A stretch of 64,000 nucleotides of DNA from positions 124,905,927-124,969,926 of the forward strand of contig CM068367.1 in assembly GCA_034769895.1 (NCBI GenBank), given 5' to 3'. Shown here in pieces: positions 35,353 through 48,069 of the stretch. The DNA is from Magicicada septendecula. Taxonomy: Eukaryota; Arthropoda; Insecta; Hemiptera; Cicadidae. Position numbers and translations under genes: made by a program. Under the pieces are notes generated by a model. It was not told where the DNA came from. It did not search any database and was given only the letters and a program-made list of their open reading frames with translations. Numbering within the stretch: the first letter of the stretch is position 1; each line of letters opens with the position of its first letter.

Positions 35353-38300
35353 ATATACATTCTTTAACTAGTTATGCTGTTAAATATAGTTTTGTGTTTG
35401 TAAACACGGATACAAAACTCGGGCTACAGTAATTACAGTAAACAACACTGTTACCCACTTATAATATTACCTTACAACCCAATCACAAAAGTGATAAATT
35501 ATAAATTGAACACACCAACCAACAAGCCAGCGATAACGCAAACAATAGAACAAACCAGTCACATGGAACTGTACTGATAACATTCAACAATGTACTCTCT
35601 GAGCATTGGAAAGTCGATATATTTCCTTACAACTTTCAAACTACCTACACAAGCAAAAAACTGCTCACATCAATATCACTAATATTTGTTTATTACATTA
35701 ATATCAAGCAAACTACATTATCTGCTAAGCAAGCTATTATCGGCAACAAAATTTGGTAACAAATCCACCAACATAAAAGGTACGGAATTCTTTTGCAAAA
35801 TCATTGACTTGGAACACTACGCTTGTAGAATGAGAATTGGACAATCGGATGGCAGGAGAAATCTGTCTCAAAGAGCAGAAATATGGACATAGTAGAAAAT
35901 GACAGAAACTAGCTGGACTGAAAAAAAATGGGATTTAACACGTTGACTATGCTGCCCACAAAAAGCGTGAGCAGGAATTTTTCTTCCAGTGTACGTTTTC
36001 CGCACTTTCTCCAGGCATGTCTATATTTATGTGTGTAGAAATTTAGTTACATAAAATCTGTGGGCTGTATGAACTGGAACACAAATTCTCACATATTTAG
36101 CTCAAAAAAAAAAACCCCCCAGCGCTTTCGCGTTTTACATTCCATTTATTGCAAATTAATACTCATGGGAATCAAGGAATCATGTTTTCACAATTCCGTG
36201 AATTGAGGTGCTGTTGTTTACATGTGTGCAGTATGAATTGTAAAGATAGTTATTTGACCAAAGATGAAATTCGTGAATTATTGTATGACAATTAGGTATT
36301 ATACTAGTTTAGATATACAATTAGTTTTAATTAGATCATATGTAACTTTTATAAATGCAAACTGACTCAAAACTTCCATAAAACCTTTTTTTTTTTGTAA
36401 ATGAAAAATGCATTTTTTAAAATGAATGAAAACATATTAGACCAAATGTGTTGTATTTTTTTAATGTCAGTGTAACAAGAAATAATTGATATTTTACAAG
36501 ATATAATCGGCTTTCAGTAAATATTAACTAGTCTTCACAGGAAAAAATTATGAAATACATGAAAAATCATGTGTAGTTTAGAGAAATGCGACTAAAAACA
36601 CGTGCTAAAATCCTGTTAAGGAAAGTGGAGGAAAAAGTGAAGCTATTACAAGATGGTTCTGCGATAATTAAATTTGTATGACATATAAAATATAACAACT
36701 GAATCAACAAAGTTCACAGAGAGGCAAGGCCTTGGGAAGGAGAGGATGAAGAACAACTAACAAAAATATATTTAGAAGATAAACAGATATTTTTATTTCC
36801 ATAAAAATTTTCATATTCTGATTATCGCTTTTTCAGCAGGAAAAATAAACCCACCACTTACGCCAGTGCATGATGTTTGGTGTTAAATGCACATATTAGT
36901 ATCAATCCAAAGGTATCATGTCTGCCTCACACAAAAGAACAAAAAATACATGCAGTAGCAAATGTGTTGGTATTAAATTTACTACAATATTAGCCTTAAC
37001 CAATTAAGTAAACATAACAGAATTCTAAACATATATAAACCAAACCACTCATGAAAGTGTTTTACGTTAATTCTAATTTTAAAATTCACCATACAAGTAA
37101 AAAAAAAAAACTACAAAAACTGTATGTAGTAAAAACTGTATTATGTGCCTTATGAACTTACATACTATGTACTGTTTAACATCTGAACTTATTGTATCAT
37201 GCCAGCAGGAAGTGGAAGTGATTTTTGTTCATTTGTTTACATGTTTTTATCATTTAGTTTTGTAATTTGTGTACATCTTTAATCTATTATCAAAAACAAG
37301 AAGAGCTGTCAATGGACAGCTCTTCATAATCCTGCTGTATGTGTGTTGTCAGCCAATTTGTTAAATGTTCGCTTAGTCGAACAGATTACAGATTTCCAAT
37401 AAATTAAAAAAAAAATAAAAATGATTGCAGAAATGTCACAAAAGTAACATTCCAACACTCATATCCAAACTCCTTATTGCTTAAAATATAAGACTTGTCA
37501 CAATAAAAATGAGTGTGACAGTTACATCAAAATGAAAGCAGTAGCAGGAAATCTGATGTGACTGGAATGAAAATAGTATAGCCTCTATAATTTTAAAATT
37601 ATAAAATGAGAGTAAATCAAACTAACCTCTATAAATTTTTAAGGTTTTATAAATATATACTTTAAGAGAAAATTTGGCCCCATGCAATGAAGAACATTGA
37701 GAATGATGATAAAGATGATGACTTCAGTGAAACCAATGAGAGCATAATTAAAGGAGAATTCAAGACCAGAGGTGAACAGATATTAGAAGCTTGGAAGGCG
37801 AACAACCTGAAAAATATTTTAAAAAACAGACAACTGTGGCCCTTGGCAACAGCGGCATATTGTGGACATCGGGCCGTCAGAGTTACCTAGCTCTGGATGC
37901 CTGTGCAAAGAAGTAAGAAGAAGGAAGTAAGTAAGGAAGATATGAAAGCAATTGAAGTTATTCTCATAAAAACAGGACCACAGGGGATCACTACTCAAAT
38001 CAATATACGACCTAATACTAATAATACTTACAATAACTACATCATATTAACAGAACTGGTAACAAAACTGGTTTTAATCTTTTCTGTATTAATCTGTCAA
38101 AAAAAAACACATGATATTCAAAGTCACATACAAAAAATGTCTTCTGTCTCATTAGCAATGTCATACATTCTCTGACAGTTCATGACATTTAAAATAATTT
38201 TCTCCCATTCCTGACACATAATTAAAAAGAACATTTTTTCTTGTCTTGTCTTTTTTTTTTTAATGAAGTCTTAATTGGCTCTGATATTTTTATCGTCCAT

Positions 38301-38573
38301 GTAATAACAAACCACATGCACATTTATGACAAAATATTTCTTAAAGTTAAAATTGGTAGATTCAGAAAAACAGTGCCAGAAAAAAAGATTTATGGTCGAA
38401 TAGATATAAAAACATCCTAAAAGAGTTTAATTGGTGTGGTCATGTGATACAAGTAATTTAAGCACAACTTTCAAACAGAGTAAACTAGCTGAACCTCACT
38501 GCTGGATTAGTTCCTGTGACTTGTTAAAATGAAGTCAACTTGTGTAAATAACTATAAGCAAGTACATCTATCT

Positions 38574-38576
<3 letters not shown>
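35353..38576. other. Unassigned AT-rich region
   Basis: No gene was recognised. Small ORFs at 35686, 37687 and 37897 have no family features. One perfect short hairpin is listed separately. Confidence 0.4.
37300..37325. other. Perfect 11-bp hairpin with tetraloop
   Basis: GAAGAGCTGTC (37300-37310), loop AATG, GACAGCTCTTC (37315-37325). There is no following T-run of the bacterial terminator kind, and it does not match the histone 3' stem-loop. Function unknown. Confidence 0.6.

Positions 38577-38604
<28 letters not shown>
38577..38604. repeat. (TA)n tract left of the fold-back
   Basis: Pure TA dinucleotides. Confidence 0.9.
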
Positions 38605-38643
38605 TCTATCACTTTCTGCTACAGTCCGTTTCTTGATGTATAT

Positions 38644-38820
38644 AATACATTTAATATTTATAAATAAATTTACTTCAAGATATACCTTTTTTTCCTTATT
38701 AGGAACATGTTTCGGGTACTATCTTGTACAAGAGGATGGGTACAAGATAGTACCCGAAATATGTTCCTAATAAGGAAAAAAGGTATATCTTGAAGTAAAT
38801 TTATTTATAAATATTAAATG

Positions 38821-38827
<7 letters not shown>
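38644..38827. repeat. Long fold-back palindrome with hammerhead-like centre
   Basis: Arms of about 86-88 bp (38644-38729 and 38740-38827) are complementary apart from one T-run length difference and one G/A change, around a 10-base loop (AAGAGGATGG). From the loop rightwards it reads AAGAGGAT, a GGGTAC/GTACCC stem and GAAATATGTTC; the left arm has the form GAAACATGTTC. This follows the layout of the PLE motif at 10532 (CTGAGGAT, GGGAC/GTCCC, GAAACGCGTC), with the first core bases changed. It may be a PLE terminal-repeat derivative; that is inference. Confidence 0.7.

Positions 38828-38853
<26 letters not shown>
38822..38853. repeat. (TA)n tract between fold-back and LTR C
   Basis: Pure TA dinucleotides, directly abutting the LTR of element C at 38855. 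Confidence 0.9.
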
Positions 38854-38854
<1 letters not shown>

Positions 38855-38857
<3 letters not shown>

Positions 38858-41160
38858 AATGAAACCCTGTATGCGGTCTTTACAAAAAAAAAGATAATAA
38901 AGAAAATTTTATTTAAAAAAAAAATTTTCAATAAAAAAAAATTTTGTTTATGTTTAATCAATGTCTGTAATTGTGAAAAAATCCTGTTTTAATGTTCTTT
39001 TAAAAATTTTAATAATTAAGAAGGTATTTATTAATTATTTAGCACTTCTGGAAGATCTGAACCAAGTCCGGAGTTAATCAGATTAACTCCGGTCAGCAAT
39101 CGATTTATAATTTTTAGTGCTGGTTCAATATCTCACTGTAAAAAATATTTTCTTCTTCTTGAAGTCTCGTTGCATTAATAAATAAACCTTAAATTAGCAT
39201 GTGAAATAATAATAGATACAAACAATTCAAATAAATGGATTTATTATCAAATTCAAGAAATAATCGATTGGGAGCAATTATCGACTCCGTCTCAGGGAAT
39301 TATCGATTCGTTCATACAGTGGAAAAAATTATTACAAGTATTATATAAAAAAGGTTCTTGAAGCGATTATATTAATAGTCAGAGAAGGGTAACGAGAAAG
39401 TATAACATTAACAATTAAAGTAGTTCCATAATTATCATCTAACAATATTTAAATAATTCTGATATAATGTTTAAAAAAGTTGAATCGTCAAACCATATGT
39501 AGCTTCTGACGTCACTCGATGAGGAAGGCACAGATTCGTATTTTTTAAAGATGGCCACTCCTAGATATGGCGAGGTTATTGGAAATGTCGTCGTTTTAAA
39601 ATCTCACAGCAAAATTACCTTCATAACTGTTTGAAATGTCCCCGCACTGGTATAATCTGTCTAATAGGTTGTTTGGTGTGTTCTGAAGAAGTGTTCCGTG
39701 TATACTTGTGTTAATTATGTTATTTGATTTGTGTTCACTTCTGTGGGTTAACTATTCAAAAAGTGGTTATGATTTGTAGCGTTAGTTATCACGAATATAT
39801 TGTTTTACTGTTTCAAATCACTAGTATAATGAAGTTGGGTGTTAGTTTTCACTATTGTCGCTAAAATTTCTGTAGTTTTAGTTAGAAAAATGTTTAATTT
39901 AGTTAACTCTCGTTACACTGATATTAGAAGGTAACCGTAGTACCATTTTCTACACGGTTTTAAGGAACGTTATATTACACAACTATTCAGCTTGATATTC
40001 AACAAAAGACTAGTCTAACTTCCTTCATGTTAGTCAAAATCTGGCCCAGTTAATCTTTAAAAAAGTATTGTTAAAATATTTCGATTTCCCATACACATGA
40101 TACAAAATTACATTATATATATGGAATTTATTTATTTTATTCATCACTTTCATGAATTATGAACCTTATCATTGGTTTAATCATCTCATTCCTTTTAAAT
40201 TGATATATTATAGTCCATATCTGTTGACATTTTGTGGAAATTACCAAATTTCTCTCTTTTTGGAAATCTAGGCTCAAAAATTGGTTTCCGCCTTCATATA
40301 ATTTTTCTGCCATTTTAATTTTTATTAATACTATTATAATAAATTTTAATTAGTCATATTTCTCCTCCTTTCCTTAAATACATATAAATTGAACCTTTGA
40401 ACTGGTTTTTTGTGTTAATCTCTGAATTTGACATTGCTCTTTAAAATTAATTAATTTATATATTTTGAAAATTTACAATATTTTAAGGTATATTTCCTTA
40501 TTATCACTTTCACTCATAGGATCATTCACAGTAGTGTTTAACTGATTTACCTTACCTAAATCTTGCTAGTTTACAGGAATTATAAGTGAATTAAATGGTT
40601 TATATGGCTTCTGTGAATTCACCACATGGCCTAGAGTTGAGAATTTTATATTTCTGTCTTTCTCAAATAAATTTAATCCTACTCCTCCTCTGACTTTACA
40701 TAGTTATTATTACATGAAAATAAAACGTTTTACAAACCCATTGTGAAGTGTAGTAACTGATTAATACTACTGTTATACAAAAAATAATATTGAACAATAT
40801 TTAGCATTCTGTACAATTGAACATATTGCTGACATGGTTTGAAAACATACATTTAATTCTTTTTGAATTAATACAGCATACCTACTGAAACATTATTAAT
40901 GGTATGTATGCTGTTATTTGGCAAACATAATTCATTTTAAACACATATAAATCTTATTTACTAAAAATTCTTATAAACCTATTGAGTTCATGGCTGTGAA
41001 CAAATAGCCATTTTAAACAATTTAAACCTATGAATATAAATTAATGCCAGTCCTTTCTGGTTTAAACCATTATTATCTATTACCCCTTCATCAGTAAACA
41101 TATCCACCCATACTCTAGTTATTATCATTTTTACAAATGTCTTGTAATAACAGAGTTACA
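38855..41160 (-). repeat. 3' LTR of element C
   Basis: On the plus strand it starts TGTAATG and ends GTTACA (41155-41160), near-matching inverted ends as in A and B. It agrees with the right copy up to 41143. The last 17 bp are missing from the right copy, so this end rests on the terminal motif and the adjacent hairpin. Confidence 0.75.
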
Positions 41161-43379
41161 TTAAAATAATAAAATATTGGAAATCTTCCATTTTATTATT
41201 TTATGATGATGTGTATTATTGAATATAAAAGTTGTTATATAGCATATTGATAAGTCATAGTATCACTAACTTTAAGTTTATTGTATTTCCAAAAACACTT
41301 GCACAAGTTCACTTTCACTGGTGGTTCTGATATTTTGAGTCTTATTATTTCAGACCAGACCTTTAGTAATCATGGACTGTGAAGACTTGTTTATTTCCTT
41401 TATCACACAATAGCTTTAGTTGGTTCACTTCTTATTATACTAGACAACACTTTTGATTTCTTAATAATTACATTTTTATAGGATTTTGGGATGTTATACT
41501 TTCTTTTTAATTGTCTCTATGGGTTTGGGGTTGATGGTATTTAATAATAGGTTTTATAATGGTGTTTCTTTCATACTATTTCTTCCTCTCTTCTTGTCTT
41601 TCTTCTTATCTTCTTTCTTGTCTTCACTCTTGTCTTTCTTCTGGTCTTCCTTCTTCTTGTCTTCATTCTTCACTCTTGGGTAAACCAAGGTACTTCGTGT
41701 TATCTCAACTGATGTTTAGTTTGGAGTATCAAATGTATTTACTGATACTGACTTTGCTCTTCGCTAAAGGTTTCAGGGTATTGTTTACTTCCTGATCACA
41801 AATTTTATTCTTCCTTCTTCTTGTCTTTGGGGTATTTTGGTGTTTCACCACTCTCAAACTGATTCTCTCTTCTTGATATTGTGTTATCTAATTTGTTTAC
41901 TGCTCCTAGCTTCCTGGGTAAATTCCTCATTTTATAATATGAGTTGCTTTCAATAATTTCTTTGATTTTTAACAGTGGTTTTTATATAATGTGATGAGAA
42001 TTTTTTATTTTATTGTTGTTTATTCCTTTGATTTCATGAAATATCATTCAATATTATATTAACATATGTGGTGTAATTAATTTTTATTATTTTATATGAA
42101 TTAATAAGTAGTGGATTTTCTGTCACGCTACAGAATGCCCTTCTCCAGAAGTGATTTTTTCAGACTATACTTGCTTTGTCTGAAACAATTGCTTATGATA
42201 ATTATTGTAGTTTTGTTATTATTCTTGACTTCCTTCCATTTTAAAAATTCTCCTATTTATATTTGAGTTTATATCCTTCTCATTCTCACTTGATCTTCCT
42301 TGATAGTAATAGTCATCTGAGTTTCATATTTATTATTTCATTTTCATATTTCTTCTTAGTATTTTCTCCTTGGGATATTTCCTCCCTATCGTTCCCTACT
42401 TTGTGAGCTGGTTCAGTTCAGAGAGGCACTGTACGCTACTTCCTCTGCTGTCCAATACTTCACACATATTTGAGTACAGAGGCAAATCATCTCTGCTCAA
42501 AAAACATATTAATACTGCTGGAATTATCTACAGACAGATTAAAAAAGTATTCAGAATAGTACACATTTGTTACTATTAATAATAATAAAAAAAAATATCT
42601 TTGGGATACTTCACTTATTACTTATTATATTTCTCAGAGATTTTAATATTCCTATCTCAGTTGTTCTTCTGACTCTTTAACTTGATGTTTCATTCATTTG
42701 ATATTATGGTAGGAAGCTCTTCTATTATTACATTTTTCAACTTTTCTTATCATATAAATCTTTTGGTTATAAATTCTTTATTACCTTCTGGTTTTTTTTT
42801 ATTATAATCTGCATTGTTTATAGTAGCATATATTTATGACATTTTTATTTTATTGCTCTGTTTTTATTATTTCCACTTGTTCTATTTTCTAGAACTTTCT
42901 ATAACTGTCATTATCACAATTGACATTTAATTCATAAAGCATTTTATTTTAATTCGTTTAATTACATATATCTTTGATATTATTCTCACATTATTCCTGT
43001 CATGGTTATTATCCTATCGAATGAATGTTTTTGATTAATTTTATAATGAGGTCATAATTTCTCCTCATACCACTTCAAAGTTTTATTATCTCATAATTCC
43101 ACATAAGTTTTTGTATTTTATTATATTCAATCACTCAAATCGTATCACACGGTTTATTTCCTTTTGTATCCCTTTATGGAAAGTTTTTCACACTTTATTT
43201 TGAAATTAGACATGATCATATTTCTCCAGAATTATTTGTTTTAATTCTAAAGTCTGTTTCCTTTATTCATCCCATTATTATCCTTTATAAACATGGTAAA
43301 TATATTTTATGCTTACCATAAATATGGTATTAAATCTCTTCTGTTTATTTCACCCAAGTGTTTTATTAATAATTGGTCG
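41152..43379 (-). other. Non-coding 3' region of element C
   Basis: T-rich on the plus strand (A-rich on the element's coding strand), with no credible gene. It includes a polypyrimidine stretch at about 41571-41684 built from CTTCTTGTCTTT-like units; ORFs across it are low-complexity artefacts. Confidence 0.5.
41163..41202 (-). other. Stem-loop beside the 3' LTR of element C
   Basis: AAAATAATAAAAT (41163-41175) pairs perfectly with 41190-41202, with an inner GGAA/TTCC stem (41179-41182 with 41186-41189). On the element's coding strand it lies 2 bp upstream of the 3' LTR, the position of the hairpins in A and B, but no G-rich polypurine tract follows. Confidence 0.55.
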
Positions 43380-44046
43380 GTAAGTTGTACTTACTCTTGG
43401 TTTGGAAACTTGATTTATACACAATTCAAAATTCATTCTTCTTATATTATTCCATAAAGTTTTCTCAAATAATTTGTATGTAAGGTGGGCTTGCTTTCTT
43501 TTTAAATTCAGTTGTTTTCAATTCAAAATTCTTTTTATATTTCTGCAAAATGGTTTTTCTCAAATACTTGGTTAGTAATGTGGTCTTACATTGTTTTAAA
43601 ATTTGGATGAGTCAAAATTCTTCTTTTATATTCTTGTCATAAAGTTTTTCAAATTTTTAGTTAGTAAGGTGATCTTACTTGTTTGGAATTTATTTGAATT
43701 ATTTCATTCTATTCCTTTTATCCTTCTATAAAGTTTTCTTCAAATGCTTGGTATGTAAGGTGATCTTACAATTGTTTTGGAATTTGGATTATTTAGTCCA
43801 AATTCTTCTTCTTATATCTTTCCAAATAGTTTTTCTTAAAATAATAATTGTATGTAATGTGGCATTACCTTATTTTTGAATTTAGTAGATTTCTAAATTC
43901 TTTTTCTTCTCTTTCAAAAGGTTTCTTTTAAATAATTGTATGTAATTTGGTATTACATTATTTTTAGAATTTTTAGGGTTTCTAAATTCTTTTTCTTCTC
44001 TTTCCAAAAGGTTTCTTTTAAATAATTGTATGTAATTTGGTATTAC
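43380..44046 (-). repeat. Tandem ~94-bp repeats each carrying a covarying hairpin
   Basis: Eight diverged units have hairpins starting at 43380, 43480, 43575, 43664, 43755, 43854, 43942 and 44032 (spacing 88-100). Each has two 5-base arms around a 5-base loop: GTAAG/CTTAC in four (one with CTTGC), GTAAT/ATTAC in three and a mixed GTAAT/CTTAC in one. The closing pair thus switches between G-C and T-A. The last two units are nearly identical. The array lies just after the integrase end. Confidence 0.8.
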
Positions 44047-44068
44047 ATTATTTTTAGAATTTTGAGGG

Positions 44069-44506
44069 TTATGGCTCATAAAATTTCTTTATGGATGCCT
44101 GGTTAAAGACACCCTTAACTTTATTGGAACCCATCTCCTTAATTTCGTACGTGTTGTTGTTATTGTTCTTAGAGACAATACAGGGATCAGTGTACAGAAG
44201 CAATAATTTTTTTGTTATTCCTTCTAAGGAACTGGGTAATTCCCTATTCTTCAACAACACCTTCTCTCCAACGGTATAAGTAATAATCTTACCCATGCTT
44301 TTATTGTATTTATTCCGCCGTTTCTCCTGATCTTCGGCCACCTTATTATGAAATTGAACTTTATTAAATATATACTTATGCTCTCTGGGGAACTCCAATA
44401 TTTCCTCGATCTCCCGTGGGGGTTGTTCTTCGTACATGGCGGAGTATGGGGTAATTCCTATGGCTGGATGGTATGCCAAGTTGAGGAATTCTTCAGTGGC
44501 CTCCAA
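44069..44506 (-). pseudogene. Integrase C-terminal part, element C
   Basis: 145 codons. It includes NLAYHPAIGITPYSAMYEE, the tail of a gypsy-type integrase core, then a Lys-rich segment with VGEKVLLKNRELP typical of the C-terminal DNA-binding domain. A frameshift separates it from the catalytic part at 44493-44918. Confidence 0.8.
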
Positions 44507-45272
44507 GTATTCTTGCCACCTCCTCTGCTGATCGTGGCAATACGTCCTTAATAGGCGCCCCCACCTCTCGCAAGACTCTTTCGGCCGGGTTACTGCTCGG
44601 GTGGTATACCGAAGTCTTATAGGTATGAACCCCCATTGACAGCAGTGTATCCCGCCATTTCCTCCCCTTGAATTGTGTTCCGTGGTCGGTTATGATCGAC
44701 ACTGGTTTTCCGACGCTTGGGAAGTACTGGTTGGTCAGGATGTCGAGAACTTTATTTGTAGTCGCCCGATTCGCTGGGTATAGCTTTACAAACTTGGTAT
44801 AATGGTCCATTACGATGACGAGATATTTGTATCTGTGGCGGCCCCCACTGCGGGGAAATGGCCCACAGATATCTAGGAATACTTTCTCAAGTTTCGATTG
44901 AGAGGTGATCGGAATCATTTGACCCTCTCTTTTCTCGTTGTTGGTTTTTACGAGTTGGCAAATGCGGCAGTTTCTTATGTACCTTCGTACCTTCCGATTT
45001 ATGTCTTAGATATGGCAGCTCTCTTCCAGGGCTTTTACTACCTTTAAGGCGCCCATATGCCCATATCGAACATGATTATTAAAGACTATCTCCTTTTCGA
45101 TATGGGTTGGAATAATAACCTTCCATTCCTCCTTATATAAAGATGGTCTTGAAAACAGGATTCCGTTATGGATTTTATAATATTGGGAGATAGTCTCGTC
45201 CCCTGCTTCCAATCTTGTTAGAATAGAGATTAATTTCAGGTCAGCTTGTTGGTGTGTGCTCAGGTGTTCCAA
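44493..45272 (-). pseudogene. Integrase zinc-binding and catalytic core, element C
   Basis: One frame broken by an in-frame stop at 45006-45008. The upstream part (45009-45272) has HVRYGHMG, half of the HHCC zinc-binding domain; the cysteines (RNCRICQL) follow the stop. The core (44493-44918) has LDICGPFPRSGG, IITDHGTQFKG and YHPSSNPAERV, with the D and D residues and a glutamate (PAER) in the usual D,D-35-E layout. The stop makes full-length integrase impossible from this copy. Confidence 0.85.
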
Positions 45273-45315
45273 AATTGATTGTAAACCGGCGCTGCTAATT
45301 AGAATATGGTATACT

Positions 45316-46044
45316 TTAAGAATACTCTCCTAAACAACACGTCCACAATACGTCCGCGACGACATTCTTCTTTCCGGGGATATACTCCCACTTAAGGTCA
45401 TATTCTTGCAGTAATAGTATCCACCGTGTTAACCTTCCATGGCTTAACTTACATCTCTTAAGGAACGAGATAGACTTATGGTCTGTCCGGACGGTAACGG
45501 AATAACCAAGGATATAAGTGCGGAACTTTCCACACGCGAACACGACATTCAATAATTCCTTTTCTGTAACGTGGTAGTTCTTCTCACATTGATTCAATGC
45601 TCTACTGGCAAAGCAGATCACAAGATGTTCGCCCTCCTCATCCTCTTGATATAAGGTAGTGCCGAGGCTGATGTCACTGGCATCGCAATTAAGAAAGAAA
45701 GGTTTGCTAAAATCAGGATGGCGAAGTATGATGGGTTCAAGGAATTTTTGTTTTATTAATGATAATATATTGTGTTGTTCATTACCCCAGATCCATTTAC
45801 TTTTGGACGACAGTTGCGGCTGAAATCTGGCAGTCAGTTCTGAGTACTTTTCCTGGAACTTGCGGTAGTAATTACAGAGTCCCAGGAACGACTGTAACTG
45901 CCTTCGATTCTTAGGTGTAGGAAAGTTCTGAATCGCTTCGACTTTTTCAGCCGACGGTGAGATTCCCTGATCATTCAAGATGAAACCCAAGAATTGTATT
46001 TCCTTAGCGATAAAATGAGATTTTGCTAATTTTAGCTCAGACAT
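45316..46044 (-). pseudogene. Reverse transcriptase end and RNase H, element C
   Basis: Starts just after where the catalytic YxDD would lie: FLGFILNDQGI and LQSFLGLCNYYRKF mark the thumb/connection. RNase H-like residues follow in FFLNCDASDISLG, FASRALN, EKELL and RTDHKSI. The domain runs to YIPGKKNVVADVLW, after which a frameshift leads to the integrase. Fingers, palm and protease are absent; sequence from about 46040 upward does not belong to pol. Confidence 0.85.
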
Positions 46045-47214
46045 GCATCAGATCGCTTGTGTGACTCTCGTTAATTAACTTTGCAGTAAAAATAACTTGT
46101 GAGAACACCCGTAGAGCAAACATTATTAATACTGAAACATTCTTAATACTGTGAATGCCTTGAAGTTAATCAGTTTTTAGGCAAATTGCAATAATGGTGT
46201 CACCACGTGGCCAGCTAACCTGTTGCTTTCTGTCGATGCGTGTTGAGAGTGTGCTGATGGCTTTTACACTACGCCTTTTGATAAAATCTTTTATTGTTGG
46301 AATTAATTATTCCATGGCAGACCTTTTTCTACTCTTTAAGCAGTTTCCAAAGACTTTATTACCGCAACTTTGTGCTTTTATCTTGAGTTGGTTGAAGGCC
46401 CGTTCTGAGGTTAATTACCTGAACTTGGGTGTACATTTTTTGTGAACATCTTTCTAATTTTTATGAATTAACAGGGTTCTCGATTAAGCCGGAGAACTGG
46501 CCTTGCTGATTGACCTCCATCCTCATCAGCCATGGACCATCAGAAAAGATCCTGTTCGGAGAAGGAGTCGGTGACTAGATCAAGATGTATCTCTTAGTCA
46601 GCACAATTAAGGTGATATGCACTCTTTTATTTTCCTTTTGGGGCCGGGCCGGCAGTGCTCCTGATTTACCATAAAAATCTTTTGAAACCATGTGCCCACG
46701 TGGCCAGACAGTCTGCTATAGAGGTGTCATTCCGAACATTATGTGTTAATTTCAAGGAACACTTTAATAACTTAATGTCATAACACTAAGTACAATACTT
46801 GTAATTGTGTGCTGCACTGGGGGAGCGTGCTAGGGATATTTTTACCTTTAAACATTTTCACAGACTGCCTTTAGTCATCACTTTATTCACTACAAAATTT
46901 ATATGACATGTTAGGAATTCTGTTCCGGCGGGAACAGAATGGAGTTGATATTAAATTCACCTTGGGTTTAACATTTAAGGGATGGGGAGTTTTTCGTTTT
47001 CTTTTTGGCTGTTTTCGGGGGAATAAATGGGGACATTGTTTTTGCCTGGCACAGGTTCTTGCAGTCTAAGGCAGGTTGGATTCCTGTTGAACTTGGTTAA
47101 GCGCAGGCTGGCGCGCTCCCACAGCTGCTAGGGCACAACAGTCCTTATTGTAAATTTCTTTTTTATATATATAGCCAGTCGGATTTTAATAGAAAAGAAT
47201 TTGCACATTTTTTT

Positions 47215-47395
47215 TCTGGGCATATACTAATTAATGTGTACCTTACGAAGGTCTATACTGATTAATTTTTTACTTGTAAAGCATCTACTGATTAATTTTT
47301 TTTTACTTGTGAAACATATACTGATTAATTTTTTTTAACTTGTAAGCATCTACTGATTGATTTTCTACCATGTAAGGCATATTCTGGAACATGAA
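47215..47395. repeat. ~40-bp minisatellite
   Basis: About five units built around CTACTGATTAATTTTTT followed by ACTTGTAAAGCAT-like sequence, with variable T-run length. Confidence 0.75.
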
Positions 47396-47825
47396 TCCAT
47401 TTGAATTTGTAAAACAAATTAACGTTTTAGAACCGCTTAACAATTGCTTAAAATCAGGTGATGTAGTTTTTTAATTTTATTTTATGCTGTTGAAGAAACT
47501 TAAAGTTTTCATATGCTCATGATGGGGCAATTATTAGTGGATTCCTATACATATGGGCGGTCCAGTCTCGCTTATGGGTTATGAGTGATTATCATCCTTT
47601 CTGGGGTTTTCGCATTTATTTAGATTTATAGAAATTGATGAATGACGGTGACTGATGGGCGAACATTTATCACTGCTGGTTTTAGGGCATGGTAGTAACA
47701 CCGCCTGCAAAGCAGGTGTATTCCAGGGGTATTCGTGTTTAGAATAGTTGTGTATAATTATGAGTATATGTGCCTTTATGTTTCTGTACGTGTTGTGATA
47801 TTTCTGTCTATGTTAAGCTAGTCAC

Positions 47826-47861
47826 AAAAAGGGGGGAGAATTATATATATTACTGAACGTT

Positions 47862-47899
<38 letters not shown>

Positions 47900-48069
47900 C
47901 TTGTTACTGATATACAGAACTTGTCTTGACACCATTATTAAAATGGGGCTTATTAAGTTATTATGTATTTGGGTGTTACTCCCTGTATTCGGGGACAACT
48001 GATGTGATAATTTTTCCATGCATGTAACGAAATACGGGGTACAATAAAAACTGTTATTGTTATATTACA
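47826..48069 (+). other. Possible remnant LTR end: polypurine tract, (TA)n and AATAAA
   Basis: AAAAAGGGGGGAGAATT at 47826-47842 is a strong polypurine tract on the plus strand. About 200 bp later come an AATAAA signal (near 48043) and ATTACA at 48064-48069. This resembles the 3' end of a short-LTR element in the opposite orientation to C. No partner LTR was found. Confidence 0.3.

Noticed and set aside
37687..38175. Two acidic or Lys-rich ORFs as possible exons
   Set aside because: Short, no conserved motif and no convincing splice context.
38822..38853. (TA)n as target duplication of element C
   Set aside because: No TA tract flanks the right LTR, whose end is deleted; nothing can be matched.
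41486..41795. Plus-strand ORFs rich in Ser, Phe and Leu
   Set aside because: Produced by the polypyrimidine repeat CTTCTTGTCTTT; low complexity only.
43380..44046. CRISPR-like array of repeats with palindromes
   Set aside because: Units are diverged, spacers are not unique, and the sequence is part of a eukaryotic LTR element.
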